Origin: Mageeibacillus sp. | GTDB lineage: Bacteria; Bacillota; Clostridia; Saccharofermentanales; Saccharofermentanaceae | Length of the DNA: 64,000 bases | NCBI GenBank assembly: GCA_022484595.1 | Contig: JAKVLB010000003.1 | Location: 124,001 to 188,000 of the forward strand | Direction: 5' to 3' | In this document: piece after piece, positions 1 through 7,877 of the stretch | How the letters are laid out: the number at the start of each line of letters is the position of its first letter | Position numbering within the stretch: position 1 is the first letter of the stretch | Position numbers and translations under genes: made by a program | Notes under the pieces: generated by a model | The model's database searches: none | Told to the model about the DNA's origin: nothing | The model's input: the letters and a program-made list of their open reading frames with translations, nothing else

Positions 1-415
1 CCGTCAATGAATCATAGAAAGACCGGCCGCGCTTAATTACGTCTGTAACTGCTTCTCCGCCCTCTGGCGCTTCCATATTCAGCGGATCGTTGTAAAATTT
101 CAGCAGATTTGCCTCCTGACCGAGTGCGGCAACCTGTTCGCGTGTCATTCCGTCCCATATGCCCCAGTCAATCTCTGCCAGTCTTCCGTCTGTTGTCATT
201 TTCAGATCAGGGACCGCGGTTACCAGACGTGCCGTATCTCTTGCCCGTGTCAGCGGACTGGAAAATACAGCGTCAAACCTGATTTTACCTGTTGTCATTC
301 CTGTCTGCCGCGCAAGCTCGATTCCTTTTGAATTGAGCGGCACATCATGTCTGCCTGCCATTCTTGACTGAACATTCCAGTCTGTCTCTCCGTGCCTTAC
401 AAAATATATAATCAT
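1..415 (-). CDS. Histidine phosphatase family protein, cut by the left window edge
   Basis: Reading the minus strand from an ATG at 415 gives a protein that opens MIIYFVRHGETDWN. It carries the RHGE phosphohistidine motif of the phosphoglycerate mutase/acid phosphatase superfamily, and later the motif FSSPLTRARDTA that usually follows it. About 138 residues are visible; the C-terminal part, with the second catalytic His, lies outside the window. Its start overlaps the stop of the iron-sulfur subunit gene by 4 bases (ATGA), so it is translationally coupled as the last visible gene of the fumarate reductase operon. The substrate cannot be told from sequence; cobalamin-pathway alpha-ribazole phosphatase and sugar phosphatases share this fold. 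Confidence 0.85.
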   Translation of the reverse strand, partial: MIIYFVRHGETDWNVQSRMAGRHDVPLNSKGIELARQTGMTTGKIRFDAVFSSPLTRARDTARLVTAVPDLKMTTDGRLAEIDWGIWDGMTREQVAALGQEANLLKFYNDPLNMEAPEGGEAVTDVIKRGRSFYDSLT

Positions 416-1113
416 AATCTGTCACCGCCTATAAGCTTCCATATTTTCCAGACTGACAGTCTGTTAGCATCTGACATCATCGTCACAAGGGGAAGATTCA
501 TCGGACACACCTTTTCGCACGCCATTGATTTTGTGCAGCCCGCGAAAACCTGTTTTCTGTAGTTCTTCTCCATCGCATCTCTGTGTTCGCCTCTGCATGT
601 TTTCGGAATCAGGTTAAGCGAAGCCATAGCCTCAGGCATCCCTTTGAAAATGTCGCCGGGAGCATAATTAGGGCATGCTTCAAGACAAAGCCCGCACATC
701 AGGCAGAGCGCGGAGTTATTGCACGTCGCCGACACTGATGTTCCAGTTGTCTTCTCAGTCCAGAGTTCTGCCCGTTTCATGGCTTCATGCAGTTCGCTTC
801 TGTCGACAAGAAGATCACTTATAACCGGAAATTTTCCGAGAGGTCTTATCTCAACTGTATCAGTGCCGAGTTCATCTATGAAAGTACGGCAGGCAAGGAC
901 AGGCCTTGAGCAGACCACCATGGCACAGGCACCGCAAAGCCCGTGCTGACAGCTGTTGTCATAGGCAATCTCTGCGAGACCGGCAGAAGACAGCCTTATG
1001 TTAAGCCACTCTATAACATTGACTACGGTCACATGCTTTTCGCCGTCATAAACGAACTCCTGACAGTAGCTTTCGCTTGAACTGTCTGCCTGTCTCTTAA
1101 TTCGGATTATCAT
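412..1113 (-). CDS. frdB: Fumarate reductase/succinate dehydrogenase iron-sulfur subunit
   Basis: Electron-transfer subunit of a quinol:fumarate reductase or succinate dehydrogenase, passing electrons between the membrane anchor and the flavoprotein. The 233-residue chain has the plant-ferredoxin [2Fe-2S] cysteines near 55, 60, 63 and 75, then C131, C137, C140, C143 and C147 (CLMCGLCLEACP), and C193, C199 and C203 before a Pro, as expected for the 4Fe-4S and 3Fe-4S centres. The start ATG overlaps the flavoprotein stop by 4 bases and is preceded by GAGGG. The length is normal for the family. In an anaerobe the physiological direction is more likely fumarate reduction; that is inference. Confidence 0.9.
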   Translation of the reverse strand: MIIRIKRQADSSSESYCQEFVYDGEKHVTVVNVIEWLNIRLSSAGLAEIAYDNSCQHGLCGACAMVVCSRPVLACRTFIDELGTDTVEIRPLGKFPVISDLLVDRSELHEAMKRAELWTEKTTGTSVSATCNNSALCLMCGLCLEACPNYAPGDIFKGMPEAMASLNLIPKTCRGEHRDAMEKNYRKQVFAGCTKSMACEKVCPMNLPLVTMMSDANRLSVWKIWKLIGGDRL

Positions 1114-2768
1114 ATATCTACCCTCAAATTACGTCCGCCGTCGGAAGTTACGATTGTACTGCGTCTGTAGCGGCTGTCATCAGTTTCAGGAAAATCAACC
1201 CGCTGATGTGCGCCGCGGCTTTCCTTTCTTGCAAGAGCCGACATGACGGAAGCTCTCGCAAGCAGGAGCATCGCGCCGAGGCGCTGCCTGTCAGAATAGC
1301 TTGTATTGAGGCTGAGACCGTCAAGTTTATCTTCAATTTCAACAAGTTCCGCCAGTGCGGCATTAAGTCTCACACCGTCGCGGTATATACCCATTGCGCT
1401 GTTCATTACTGATGCCGTCTTCTTCAAAACCTCTGCCCGGCTGACGGAACAGAGGTCTTTATCTGTCCTTGCATTCCATTGCGCCCGGCGCGCGGCTGCA
1501 TCCGCAAGAGCTTTATCCGCGGCACTTTGCGACATTCCCTCGCTCACCTCTTCAAGAATCGTCCGTGCTGCCATCATTCCGCCATGAACAGCACCAAGAG
1601 TTGAGTTGCCTCCGAGCCTGTTCGCGCCATGATACTGGCACGAGCACTCGCCTGCGGCATAGAGTGATTCTATTCCGGTTCTGTGCCGCATGTCTGTACT
1701 GATACCGCCCATAAAATAGTGAATTCCGGGATAGACAGGTATCGGCTCGGAATGCGGGTCTATATTGATATAACTGGTACAGGTGTCAAGGACTTCGTCA
1801 AGCCTGGTCCTGATTATCTCATCTGACATCATAGTTATATCAAGAAAGACCTGATTCTTCCCGTCTATTCCGAGTCCCATCATATTGCAGACCTTATATA
1901 TGCTGCGGCTTACTACATCACGCGGCATGAGAGCGCCGCGTTCGGGGTACCATTCTTCCATGAAATACCATCGCTCGCCGTTTCGCATCGTATAGAGACG
2001 CCCTCCCTCACCGCGCGCGGCTTCAGTTATCAGCAACCGTTTGTCACCGAAATCCACAGTCGTCGGATGGTACTGTATCATCTCAAGGTTTGCGAGCCCG
2101 GCACCTGCTTCAAGAGCCAGCCCGGTCGCGCTTCCGTCGTTCATTACGGAGCCTGTGGTCTTGCCGTAGATTCCGTTGGCTCCACCTGTGCAAAGAACCA
2201 CGGCATCTGCCTGAATCGACGTGATCTCATCAGTAACATTGTTACAAAGCACTACACCGGCACATTTACGCTCATCTGTAACTATGAGTGACAGAAGACT
2301 GTTGCCCGTCAGTCTCTCTATGCTTCCGTCAGATTCATAGCGTCTGCAGGTGGCGATAAGTCCGGTCATAAGCTGTTTTCCTGTCCTGGCTCCGGCAAAA
2401 GCAGTACGCGCTTTCTTCTGTCCTCCGAAATATCTCAGGTCAATCTGTCCTGATTCCGTGCGCGTGAAATTTACTCCGCAGCTTCCCGCAAGCCATTCAA
2501 CAAGCGCGGGCGCGTCATCAGCAAGTCGCCTTACAGCAGCTTCGTCATTTATATAACAGCCGCTTCTCATAGTGTCTTTAAAGTGCTCTTCAACGGAATC
2601 CGCCTCACCCTTCGTATCAAGCGCCGCGTTAATTCCGCCCATCGCCATGACCGACTGCGCTCGCTCTGAATACTGCGGCGCTACAATCGTCACATGTGCT
2701 CCGCCTTCAGCCGCACAGATTGCCGCAGTAAGTCCCGCAAGACCGGCGCCTATAACAATAACGTTCAT
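1110..2768 (-). CDS. frdA: Fumarate reductase/succinate dehydrogenase flavoprotein subunit
   Basis: Catalytic FAD subunit. It has the N-terminal dinucleotide-binding GAGLAGLTAA, then the dicarboxylate-site signatures YHPTT, LITEAARGEGGR, a PRDVVSR arginine, the IHYFMGG histidine and GANRLGGNSTLGAVHGG. I place the start at the ATG at 2768, six bases after AGGTG; the longer GTG-initiated form would overlap its own ribosome site. The protein is 552 residues. The position that holds the flavin-linking histidine in classical FrdA/SdhA (RSHT before AxGG) reads ERAQSVMAMGG here, with Gln38 instead, so FAD is probably not covalently bound. L-aspartate oxidase is an alternative family, but the adjacent Fe-S and membrane subunits argue for Frd/Sdh. 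Confidence 0.9.
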   Translation of the reverse strand: MNVIVIGAGLAGLTAAICAAEGGAHVTIVAPQYSERAQSVMAMGGINAALDTKGEADSVEEHFKDTMRSGCYINDEAAVRRLADDAPALVEWLAGSCGVNFTRTESGQIDLRYFGGQKKARTAFAGARTGKQLMTGLIATCRRYESDGSIERLTGNSLLSLIVTDERKCAGVVLCNNVTDEITSIQADAVVLCTGGANGIYGKTTGSVMNDGSATGLALEAGAGLANLEMIQYHPTTVDFGDKRLLITEAARGEGGRLYTMRNGERWYFMEEWYPERGALMPRDVVSRSIYKVCNMMGLGIDGKNQVFLDITMMSDEIIRTRLDEVLDTCTSYINIDPHSEPIPVYPGIHYFMGGISTDMRHRTGIESLYAAGECSCQYHGANRLGGNSTLGAVHGGMMAARTILEEVSEGMSQSAADKALADAAARRAQWNARTDKDLCSVSRAEVLKKTASVMNSAMGIYRDGVRLNAALAELVEIEDKLDGLSLNTSYSDRQRLGAMLLLARASVMSALARKESRGAHQRVDFPETDDSRYRRSTIVTSDGGRNLRVDI

Positions 2769-3310
2769 AATAAGCACCTCAGATTATATGTTCCGTCAGC
2801 AATGACAAGCATTACCAGCGCAAAGGATACTGCCGCCGCAATTGCAATCTTCGCCCTGCCGAATCTTTTCTTGTCGGTAATGATGCCGAAGGTAATGAGC
2901 ATATGTTCAACAGCATAAAAAATATGGATTGAAAGACACACATAGAACAGCGATTCTATCACAAAACGGGCCACTTCGGCCTGTGCTGAAGGCGCATGCT
3001 TTGTTATCTCGGCGAAAACAAGGTGCAGCGGCATGAGTCCGATTATAAAGTAACCGGATATATTCTGAAGATAAGTGGAAACCCAAAGCGAAGGATATCC
3101 GGTAAGTTTACGCGTTCTTGACGCAACCTTTATCCGTGCTGCAACATTAATGACAATGTGAATGAAAGCCAGAGTAAATAGTATCCTGCCCGACTTATCG
3201 AAAACTTCCGAGTACCCGGTTATTCCAAGAAGATATGTGCAGGCAGCGGCCGAATGCCAGATGAACATGCAAAGAACAATGATTCCGGCAATAATATTGA
3301 TCTTCTTCAT
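2765..3310 (-). CDS. frdC: Putative membrane anchor subunit of fumarate reductase/succinate dehydrogenase
   Basis: Polytopic 181-residue protein with about five hydrophobic segments and several histidines inside or next to them (for example HSAAAC near 19, FIHIVIN near 50, PLHLVFAE near 98 and HIFYAVEHML near 135). This is the pattern of a haem-b-ligating quinone-reactive anchor such as SdhC/FrdC. Its stop overlaps the flavoprotein ATG by 4 bases, and the gene starts after GAGG. The assignment rests on topology and operon position more than on a strong sequence motif. A one-subunit dihaem anchor would fit the absence of a fourth subunit gene. Confidence 0.7.
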   Translation of the reverse strand: MKKINIIAGIIVLCMFIWHSAAACTYLLGITGYSEVFDKSGRILFTLAFIHIVINVAARIKVASRTRKLTGYPSLWVSTYLQNISGYFIIGLMPLHLVFAEITKHAPSAQAEVARFVIESLFYVCLSIHIFYAVEHMLITFGIITDKKRFGRAKIAIAAAVSFALVMLVIADGTYNLRCLL

Positions 3311-3313
3311 TAG

Positions 3314-3724
3314 TTACCTCATGGAGTCTATCTGCCTTGTGAGCAGGCAGATTCCCTGTTCAACGTCAAAGGTATCACTGACGGCAGCTTCCATAGGACA
3401 AGGACCGTCTCCTTTGCGGTTTACTATTAAGTCTGTAATTGTATCATATTCAAAAATGACAGAATTGTATTCAAACAGACGCATAGCGGAAGCAGACATA
3501 ACAACCGCATGAACGGATGTCACACCAAGCTTAACAAACAGCATCGCAGCGGCTTTACCGACTATTGTGTCAGCCGCACTGAACCCATCAAATGATTTCC
3601 CGTCATGAACGAGACCGATAAGTGTTGATATTCCCCTGCCGTCGTCCGTAATCAGTATGTCGCCCTTGCACAGAACAAGACTGTGACCTTCGAGAGACTC
3701 ATACGCGCGTTTCAGATCTGTCAT
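3314..3724 (-). CDS. DUF1893 domain-containing protein
   Basis: Small soluble protein of about 136 residues with the DUF1893 hallmarks: an N-terminal SLVLCKGDILITDDGRGIS strand-turn, a central ADTIVGKAAAMLFVKLGV, and a C-terminal NRKGDGPCPMEAAV with a conserved Cys. The family has a cytidine-deaminase-like fold and no settled function. I use the ATG at 3724 because it has AAGGA upstream; a TTG nine codons earlier is also open. The gene overlaps the end of the ECF S-component gene and lies directly before the fumarate reductase subunits, so it is cotranscribed with both. What it contributes there is unknown. Confidence 0.75.
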   Translation of the reverse strand: MTDLKRAYESLEGHSLVLCKGDILITDDGRGISTLIGLVHDGKSFDGFSAADTIVGKAAAMLFVKLGVTSVHAVVMSASAMRLFEYNSVIFEYDTITDLIVNRKGDGPCPMEAAVSDTFDVEQGICLLTRQIDSMR

Positions 3725-4298
3725 CAGCACTGTCCTTAATGACTCGGCCAAGAATCATAACAATAGCCGGAACCGCAACAATCTGAATGAGGAGACCCGG
3801 CCAGCCGGCAGTTACCTGATTTACCGCCATTGAAGGTGCAACAGAGCTTACACCTGACAGAAGCCATGAAGCTATGATAAAGCTGCCGCGTCCCAGAATC
3901 TGAGCCGATATGACAGCGGCAAAAGCAAGATATGAACGGCGTGCTATACCTGTTGCAAAAAGCCCGGCAACAACTCCGAACACAAGAAGTTCAAACATCA
4001 TAAATGGAAGTCTTCCGAGAGCCGGCATAGCTTCGCCTGCCAAAGATGTGACGACAAAACTTACAAGCGGTGACATTATTCCCATGGCAGCGCCGTAACG
4101 CGCGCCGAGAAGACATGCACCCAAAAGAACAGGAAGATACATAGGAAGATACACAGCTCCTCCCTCCTGACCCAGAACGATATGGAATACCTGAGGAAGA
4201 GCAACGCCCAGTGCAATAATGCAAACTGTTATCAGAGATTTGACGGCAATCTTCGATCGTGCGGAGCAGCCATTCATGGTAAGCACTTTATCTATCAT
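3699..4298 (-). CDS. ECF transporter S component
   Basis: Integral membrane protein of about 199 residues with around six hydrophobic segments and the alternating small-residue and Pro pattern of energy-coupling-factor substrate-binding subunits (LPMYLPVLLGACLLGARYGAAMGIMSPLVSF, then ALGRLPFMMFELLVFG). The start is the ATG at 4298, which has AGGTG six bases upstream; a GTG three codons earlier overlaps that site. It is the first gene of the operon that continues into DUF1893 and fumarate reductase. The substrate cannot be read from sequence. A flavin or other vitamin would make sense beside a flavoenzyme, but this is only inference. No EcfA/EcfT genes are nearby. Confidence 0.75.
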   Translation of the reverse strand: MIDKVLTMNGCSARSKIAVKSLITVCIIALGVALPQVFHIVLGQEGGAVYLPMYLPVLLGACLLGARYGAAMGIMSPLVSFVVTSLAGEAMPALGRLPFMMFELLVFGVVAGLFATGIARRSYLAFAAVISAQILGRGSFIIASWLLSGVSSVAPSMAVNQVTAGWPGLLIQIVAVPAIVMILGRVIKDSADDRSETRV

Positions 4299-4333
4299 AC
4301 AATTCACCTCGCGACTATTTTTTCTATGGACAG

Positions 4334-4342
4334 ATTATAACA
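4334..4342 (-). promoter_or_regulatory. Extended -10 promoter element before the ECF/fumarate reductase operon
   Basis: On the minus strand the sequence reads TGTTATAAT, a consensus -10 hexamer with the TGn extension, 36 bases upstream of the ECF S-component ATG. No good -35 hexamer sits 17 bases upstream, which is normal for extended -10 promoters. The rest of the 4299-4490 gap shows no other clear element. Confidence 0.5.
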
Positions 4343-4490
4343 TTTACGCAGTCAAATATAAGGTGCAACCTGAAAATAATACCTGATGCGGTCAGGTCAA
4401 AGTCACGAACCGACATGACATGTTCAATGCTCCGGCGGTACTGTAATCACATGGCGTTATTTTCTATTGCAGCCACCGGAATAAGGTGTT

Positions 4491-4964
4491 CTACTTGCCG
4501 AAAGAAGACAGATTCTCGTCAAGCTTCATAAACAGGCTTGCCGTAGCCTCCAGTTCTTCCCTGCTTACACCCTCGAAAAGACTGTCCATAAGTTCGTCAC
4601 TTCTCTTTGCGATTTTGCCGCCTATGCATTTGGCTTTGCGCGTCAGTCTTACACGGATTTTGCGTTTGTCGGTATTATCCCTGTCCATCTCGACATAACC
4701 GTTCTCCTCAAGTCTGATAAGCAGCTGCTTTGTATTCTGATGAGACGACCCCAACAGGTCTCCGATATCTTTTATTGTAGGTGCCTGACTGAACAGCGGT
4801 ATACAGGTCAGAACAAACATCTGCTTCCAGCTGATGTCATCAAACAGGTAATCTCCTACCAATTGGAATTTATTGTTGAACTCGTTCATATAACCCGTAA
4901 GCAGCATCTTCGGATTCATTTTTTCAAGCTGTGCGGTGTTTCCTAATACAATGTCGCTTTTCAT
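4491..4964 (-). CDS. MarR family transcriptional regulator
   Basis: Winged-helix dimeric repressor of 157 residues. The N-terminal dimerisation helix is followed by the HTH (PTIKDIGDLLGSSHQNTKQLLIRLEENGYV) and the wing RDNTDKRKIRVRLTRK, which is the DxRxxxvxLT signature of MarR proteins. A longer frame exists, but the ATG at 4964 has GGGAGG seven bases upstream, and a palindromic operator lies where the extension would be. It is monocistronic, with a divergent DUF6472 gene on the other side of the operator region. The ligand and other targets are not visible; the operator suggests autoregulation. Confidence 0.85.
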   Translation of the reverse strand: MKSDIVLGNTAQLEKMNPKMLLTGYMNEFNNKFQLVGDYLFDDISWKQMFVLTCIPLFSQAPTIKDIGDLLGSSHQNTKQLLIRLEENGYVEMDRDNTDKRKIRVRLTRKAKCIGGKIAKRSDELMDSLFEGVSREELEATASLFMKLDENLSSFGK

Positions 4965-4993
4965 GGTCTGGCCTCCCGGCATATGCAATAATA

Positions 4994-5030
4994 TGTAATA
5001 TATTACACACTTATATTTCAGGTAAGTAAA
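4994..5030 (-). promoter_or_regulatory. Autoregulated marR promoter with a palindromic operator
   Basis: The 14-base perfect palindrome TGTAATATATTACA (4994-5007) is typical of MarR operators. On the minus strand, -35 TTTACT (5025-5030) and -10 TGTAAT (5002-5007) are separated by 17 bases, so the -10 lies inside one half of the palindrome. MarR bound there would block its own promoter. Confidence 0.6.
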
Positions 5031-5040
5031 TACCTTTTTG

Positions 5041-5068
5041 TTCAAAGACATTTCTTTTGTGCTAGAAT
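5041..5068 (+). promoter_or_regulatory. Candidate promoter for the DUF6472 gene
   Basis: TTCAAA (5041-5046) and TAGAAT (5063-5068) are 16 bases apart, and the -10 is preceded by TGC, giving an extended -10. The position is divergent from the marR promoter and about 50 bases before the DUF6472 start. Confidence 0.4.
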
Positions 5069-5118
5069 TACTGATAGAAATTCCGTATAGAACACTTCAA
5101 CTAATTGAGAGGCAGAAA

Positions 5119-5283
5119 ATGGACTGTGAGAGATGTTCAAATTACAACTACAATGAGTACACCGGCGAATATGTTTGCGATGCTCCGATAGATGAGGACA
5201 ATATGGAACGTATGCTGAGAGGCAGCAACGGTTGTCTGTATTATATCGAGGACGCCGAGTATAAGAGCGCCGGCCGGCAATAA
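5119..5283 (+). CDS. DUF6472 family small Cys-rich protein
   Basis: A 54-residue protein with the pattern CxxCxNYxYNEYTGEYVCDAPIDEDNMERML followed by a Cys-Tyr-Tyr motif, which matches the small clostridial family DUF6472. The cysteines near 3, 6, 19 and 38 could form a metal site. The ATG at 5119 is chosen because GAGAGG lies seven bases upstream; an in-frame extension to 5038 would run through the promoter. The function is unknown. The gene stands alone between a divergent marR and a convergent membrane-protein gene. Confidence 0.7.
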   Translation: MDCERCSNYNYNEYTGEYVCDAPIDEDNMERMLRGSNGCLYYIEDAEYKSAGRQ

Positions 5284-5293
5284 ATGATAGCCG

Positions 5294-5716
5294 TCACTGC
5301 TCTTTTTCTGAAATCTCGCTTCCGTATACACCGTTAATTCTGCCAAACCTGTTCAGACATACATTTTCACCGATCTGGAAGTGATTGTTCATCATCTGGT
5401 CTTCAGATACCACAGTCCTGACCTCAATCCTGTCATTTCCGATTAAGGTTACAGAATACTTCCCTTCTCCGACACTCTGCTCAATTGACTTGATTTTATA
5501 TCCTTTAAGTCGCAGCTGCCTGTCGACCGTCCTGTCACCGGAGCTGCCGATTACCAGTCCGAGTAACAGCCCCGATGTCATACCTATAATCATCCCTGCA
5601 CTTACATTATTCAATACAACACCGCAACCCAGTCCTGCCGCGATTCCAAGGCACATCCCTACAGACATACCAAGCATCATAAACTTATGCGTTCTGCCTG
5701 CTTTTGCCCTTTGCAT
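5294..5716 (-). CDS. Hypothetical membrane protein with two Gly-rich helices
   Basis: About 140 residues. A basic N-terminus is followed by a glycine- and methionine-rich hydrophobic hairpin (roughly residues 13-60, with the GMSVGMCLGIAAGLGCG and GMIIGMTSGLLLGLVIG repeats), then a soluble domain of about 75 residues with a beta-rich pattern (YSVTLIGNDRIEVRTVVSEDQM). The start is the ATG at 5716 after GGAGAG; an upstream TTG is also open but lacks a spaced ribosome site. I recognise no named family. The glycine-zipper-like hairpin suggests a small membrane-anchored protein; no function can be inferred. Confidence 0.6.
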   Translation of the reverse strand: MQRAKAGRTHKFMMLGMSVGMCLGIAAGLGCGVVLNNVSAGMIIGMTSGLLLGLVIGSSGDRTVDRQLRLKGYKIKSIEQSVGEGKYSVTLIGNDRIEVRTVVSEDQMMNNHFQIGENVCLNRFGRINGVYGSEISEKEQ

Positions 5717-5880
5717 AAATCTCTCCAATAACCCTTAATAGTAACGACCCTGTGTGCTTTGTAAATAAAATAGATATAATATTTGCAATTTTCTAAGCTC
5801 AAAGATATTATCACTTGTATATAATTAATTCAACACCGTCAGGTGAACTAAAAAAATACTCCGTGAATTGTAAATTTATA

Positions 5881-5909
5881 TTGTATTTTGCACTGTAAAC
5901 CCTTATAAT
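5881..5909 (+). promoter_or_regulatory. Promoter of the HU gene
   Basis: TTGTAT (5881-5886), a 17-base spacer and a perfect TATAAT (5904-5909) lie about 64 bases upstream of the HU start. The A/T-rich 5740-5880 stretch upstream could serve as an UP element. A strong promoter fits an abundant nucleoid protein. Confidence 0.7.
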
Positions 5910-5972
5910 CAAAGCGTTATCGGTGCGAAACATCGTACGGAACATAAATTACCCAATATGGGAGGACCTAAA

Positions 5973-6269
5973 ATGAACAAGACAGAATTAGTTGATGCTA
6001 TGGCAGCTAAGGCAGGCATCTCCAAGAAGGACACAGAAGCAGCTCTCAGTGCTTTCATCGCAGTAGTTTCCGATGAGCTTCAGAACAAGGGCAAGGTTGC
6101 TCTCGTTGGTTTCGGTACATTCGAGACAACTGACAGAGCAGCTAAGGTTGGTCACAACCCTCAGACAGGCGCTGAAGTAAAGATTGCAGCTTGCACAGCT
6201 CCTAAGTTCAAGGCTGGTAAGGCTCTTAAGGATAAGGTTAATACTCCTGTCAAGAAGGGCAAGAAGTAA
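5973..6269 (+). CDS. hup: DNA-binding protein HU
   Basis: Histone-like nucleoid protein of 98 residues that bends and packages DNA as a dimer. It starts MNKTELVDAMAAKAGISKKDTEAALSAF (family N-terminus), continues with the GFGTFE turn and the NPQTG motif at the tip of the DNA-binding arm, and ends in a Lys-rich tail (KVNTPVKKGKK), slightly longer than the usual 90 residues. The ATG at 5973 follows GGGAGG; five extra codons upstream would start on the ribosome site. It is monocistronic with its own promoter and terminator. Confidence 0.95.
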   Translation: MNKTELVDAMAAKAGISKKDTEAALSAFIAVVSDELQNKGKVALVGFGTFETTDRAAKVGHNPQTGAEVKIAACTAPKFKAGKALKDKVNTPVKKGKK

Positions 6270-6293
6270 TTAATTATTATAATCCGAAATAGC

Positions 6294-6332
6294 AATACCC
6301 CGGAGCACACGCTCCGGGGTATTCTGTTTTTC
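6294..6332 (+). terminator. Intrinsic terminator of the HU gene
   Basis: A perfect 13-base stem (AATACCCCGGAGC at 6294-6306, its complement at 6311-6323) with a 4-base ACAC loop is followed by CTGTTTTT. It lies 25 bases after the HU stop. Confidence 0.9.
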
Positions 6333-6353
6333 CGTCTCTGTTCATACAAAGAC

Positions 6354-7211
6354 TCAGTCTACATTGAAATCTCCCATAGAAAGATCTGCCGTAACAACAG
6401 GTGTTGAAGCATCGGAATCACTGTCATCATACCCTCCGAGATTCACATCGCCGCAATCTGTGTCTGCTTTATACACACACTTGTTAACCGTATCAACTAT
6501 GTCAACATCGCCGCAGGAAGACTCAATTGCCATGTCTGTCAGTATGCTGCAACTTTCAAATCTGATATCACCCAAATCAGATGTGACCTTATCAAGGCTG
6601 ACAGACGAATTGTTGAACCTGATATCACCGCAGTTATTTTCTATGTTACCCGAACCGACAGTGCAGGAATCAGCGGTAAAATCACCGCAGGCCTGACTTA
6701 CGGTTTCTTCTTTGGCAGATACGCTGCTGATATTAATGTCTCCGTATTTTACATTCACAGACAGTGTATCCAGCGTTTCCTCCGGAACTACGATAGTGAC
6801 ATACTCGTCATCAGCGAAGCCTCCGAAATCGAAATTCAATCCTTCGTAATTCTCTTCCGTTCTCAGATCTTTTACGGTAAGGATACCTTCGGAATCAATC
6901 TCTGCCTGAATGTTCTCACTTGGGATATTGGTTGAAACTGATACATTGCTGACAGTGCTGTCTGCCGTGATATTGACATCACCTGCTTCAACATCGATAT
7001 CAATGCCTTCAATGTCACGTTCATCGGACAGCAGTTCATATTTATCTACCGCTCTATCATGGCTCTGCTGGTACCAGTGACCGAATCCTCTCGAAAAATC
7101 GATATTATAGGACAGTGCTCCGCCTCTGATATAACCGGCGATTGATATCAGGACACCTGCAACAACAAGACAGGACGATACAATCACAGTCACTTTATTA
7201 AACTTATTCAT
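6354..7211 (-). CDS. DUF4097 family beta-repeat protein with an N-terminal membrane anchor
   Basis: A 285-residue protein with one N-terminal hydrophobic segment (VTVIVSSCLVVAGVLISIAGYI) followed by a right-handed-helix-like series of short repeats (GDVNITAD, GDINISS, GDFTADS, GDIRFNNS, GDIRFES, GDVDIVD, GDVNLGG, GDFNVD). This is the DUF4097 or putative-adhesin pattern. It is the last gene of a PadR-DUF1700-DUF4097 operon, a common envelope-associated trio in Bacillota. The repeat domain is probably outside the cell or in the cell-wall space. The ATG at 7211 follows AGGAGGG. The exact role is unknown. Confidence 0.8.
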   Translation of the reverse strand: MNKFNKVTVIVSSCLVVAGVLISIAGYIRGGALSYNIDFSRGFGHWYQQSHDRAVDKYELLSDERDIEGIDIDVEAGDVNITADSTVSNVSVSTNIPSENIQAEIDSEGILTVKDLRTEENYEGLNFDFGGFADDEYVTIVVPEETLDTLSVNVKYGDINISSVSAKEETVSQACGDFTADSCTVGSGNIENNCGDIRFNNSSVSLDKVTSDLGDIRFESCSILTDMAIESSCGDVDIVDTVNKCVYKADTDCGDVNLGGYDDSDSDASTPVVTADLSMGDFNVD

Positions 7212-7226
7212 TTGTTTACCCTCCTG

Positions 7227-7877
7227 TTATACCTTTTCCCGTTTCTTGCTGACAATGCCTACTATCCATCTGCCTATGGCTTTGAATGCTCTGGCAACCG
7301 CTCTTGCAAGCCAGACAATAAAAAGCATTATGAATCCTGACAGGCCCAGTGATGTCAGACCGTTTCCGATGAGTACTATTGCGTTGCCGGTCTGTGATGA
7401 CAGAATGCTGATTCCCGACAGCAGCAATACCAGAGAACTCGGTATAATTGATATCATGCATACGAAGAACGCGAAAAGTACAGATGCCACAACAATTATC
7501 GGAACCATCATCAGCACCAGCAATGTTATAGCTACTGGCAACGCAACAGGTGAAGCAAAGATTGCAAGAATTACTATCCATATAGTCGTTGCTGCATTGT
7601 GTTTGCTCTTTACCTTTTTATCGGTTCTGCCGGTATCGTCCTGTATCGAGCTGCTCTCTTCGCTGCTCAGTGAGCTTATTGCCACATCTGTAATTATCCC
7701 CGCGGAAAGTTCTTCAGCAGAACCAAGCTTCGCGATAACCTCTGATTCATCGCCGTCGCCATTGGCAATCGCGTCATCTATGTAGTCGCGGTAATAATCA
7801 ATGGCCGCCTGTCGGTCTTCTGCAGGAAGATGTCTTAAACATCTCTCAAGCTCCTTCAAGTAAAGTTCCTTACTCAT
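7227..7877 (-). CDS. DUF1700 domain-containing membrane protein
   Basis: 216 residues. The N-terminal 60 residues (MSKELYLKELERCLRHLPAEDRQAAIDYYRDYIDDA, then EVIAKLGSAEEL) are the DUF1700 helical domain. A low-complexity Ser/Glu linker follows, then several transmembrane helices from about residue 98. It overlaps the padR stop by 8 bases and precedes the DUF4097 gene by 15 bases, so the three are cotranscribed. Families of this layout are often tied to cell-envelope stress together with their PadR partner; no enzymatic motif is present. Confidence 0.8.
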   Translation of the reverse strand: MSKELYLKELERCLRHLPAEDRQAAIDYYRDYIDDAIANGDGDESEVIAKLGSAEELSAGIITDVAISSLSSEESSSIQDDTGRTDKKVKSKHNAATTIWIVILAIFASPVALPVAITLLVLMMVPIIVVASVLFAFFVCMISIIPSSLVLLLSGISILSSQTGNAIVLIGNGLTSLGLSGFIMLFIVWLARAVARAFKAIGRWIVGIVSKKREKV

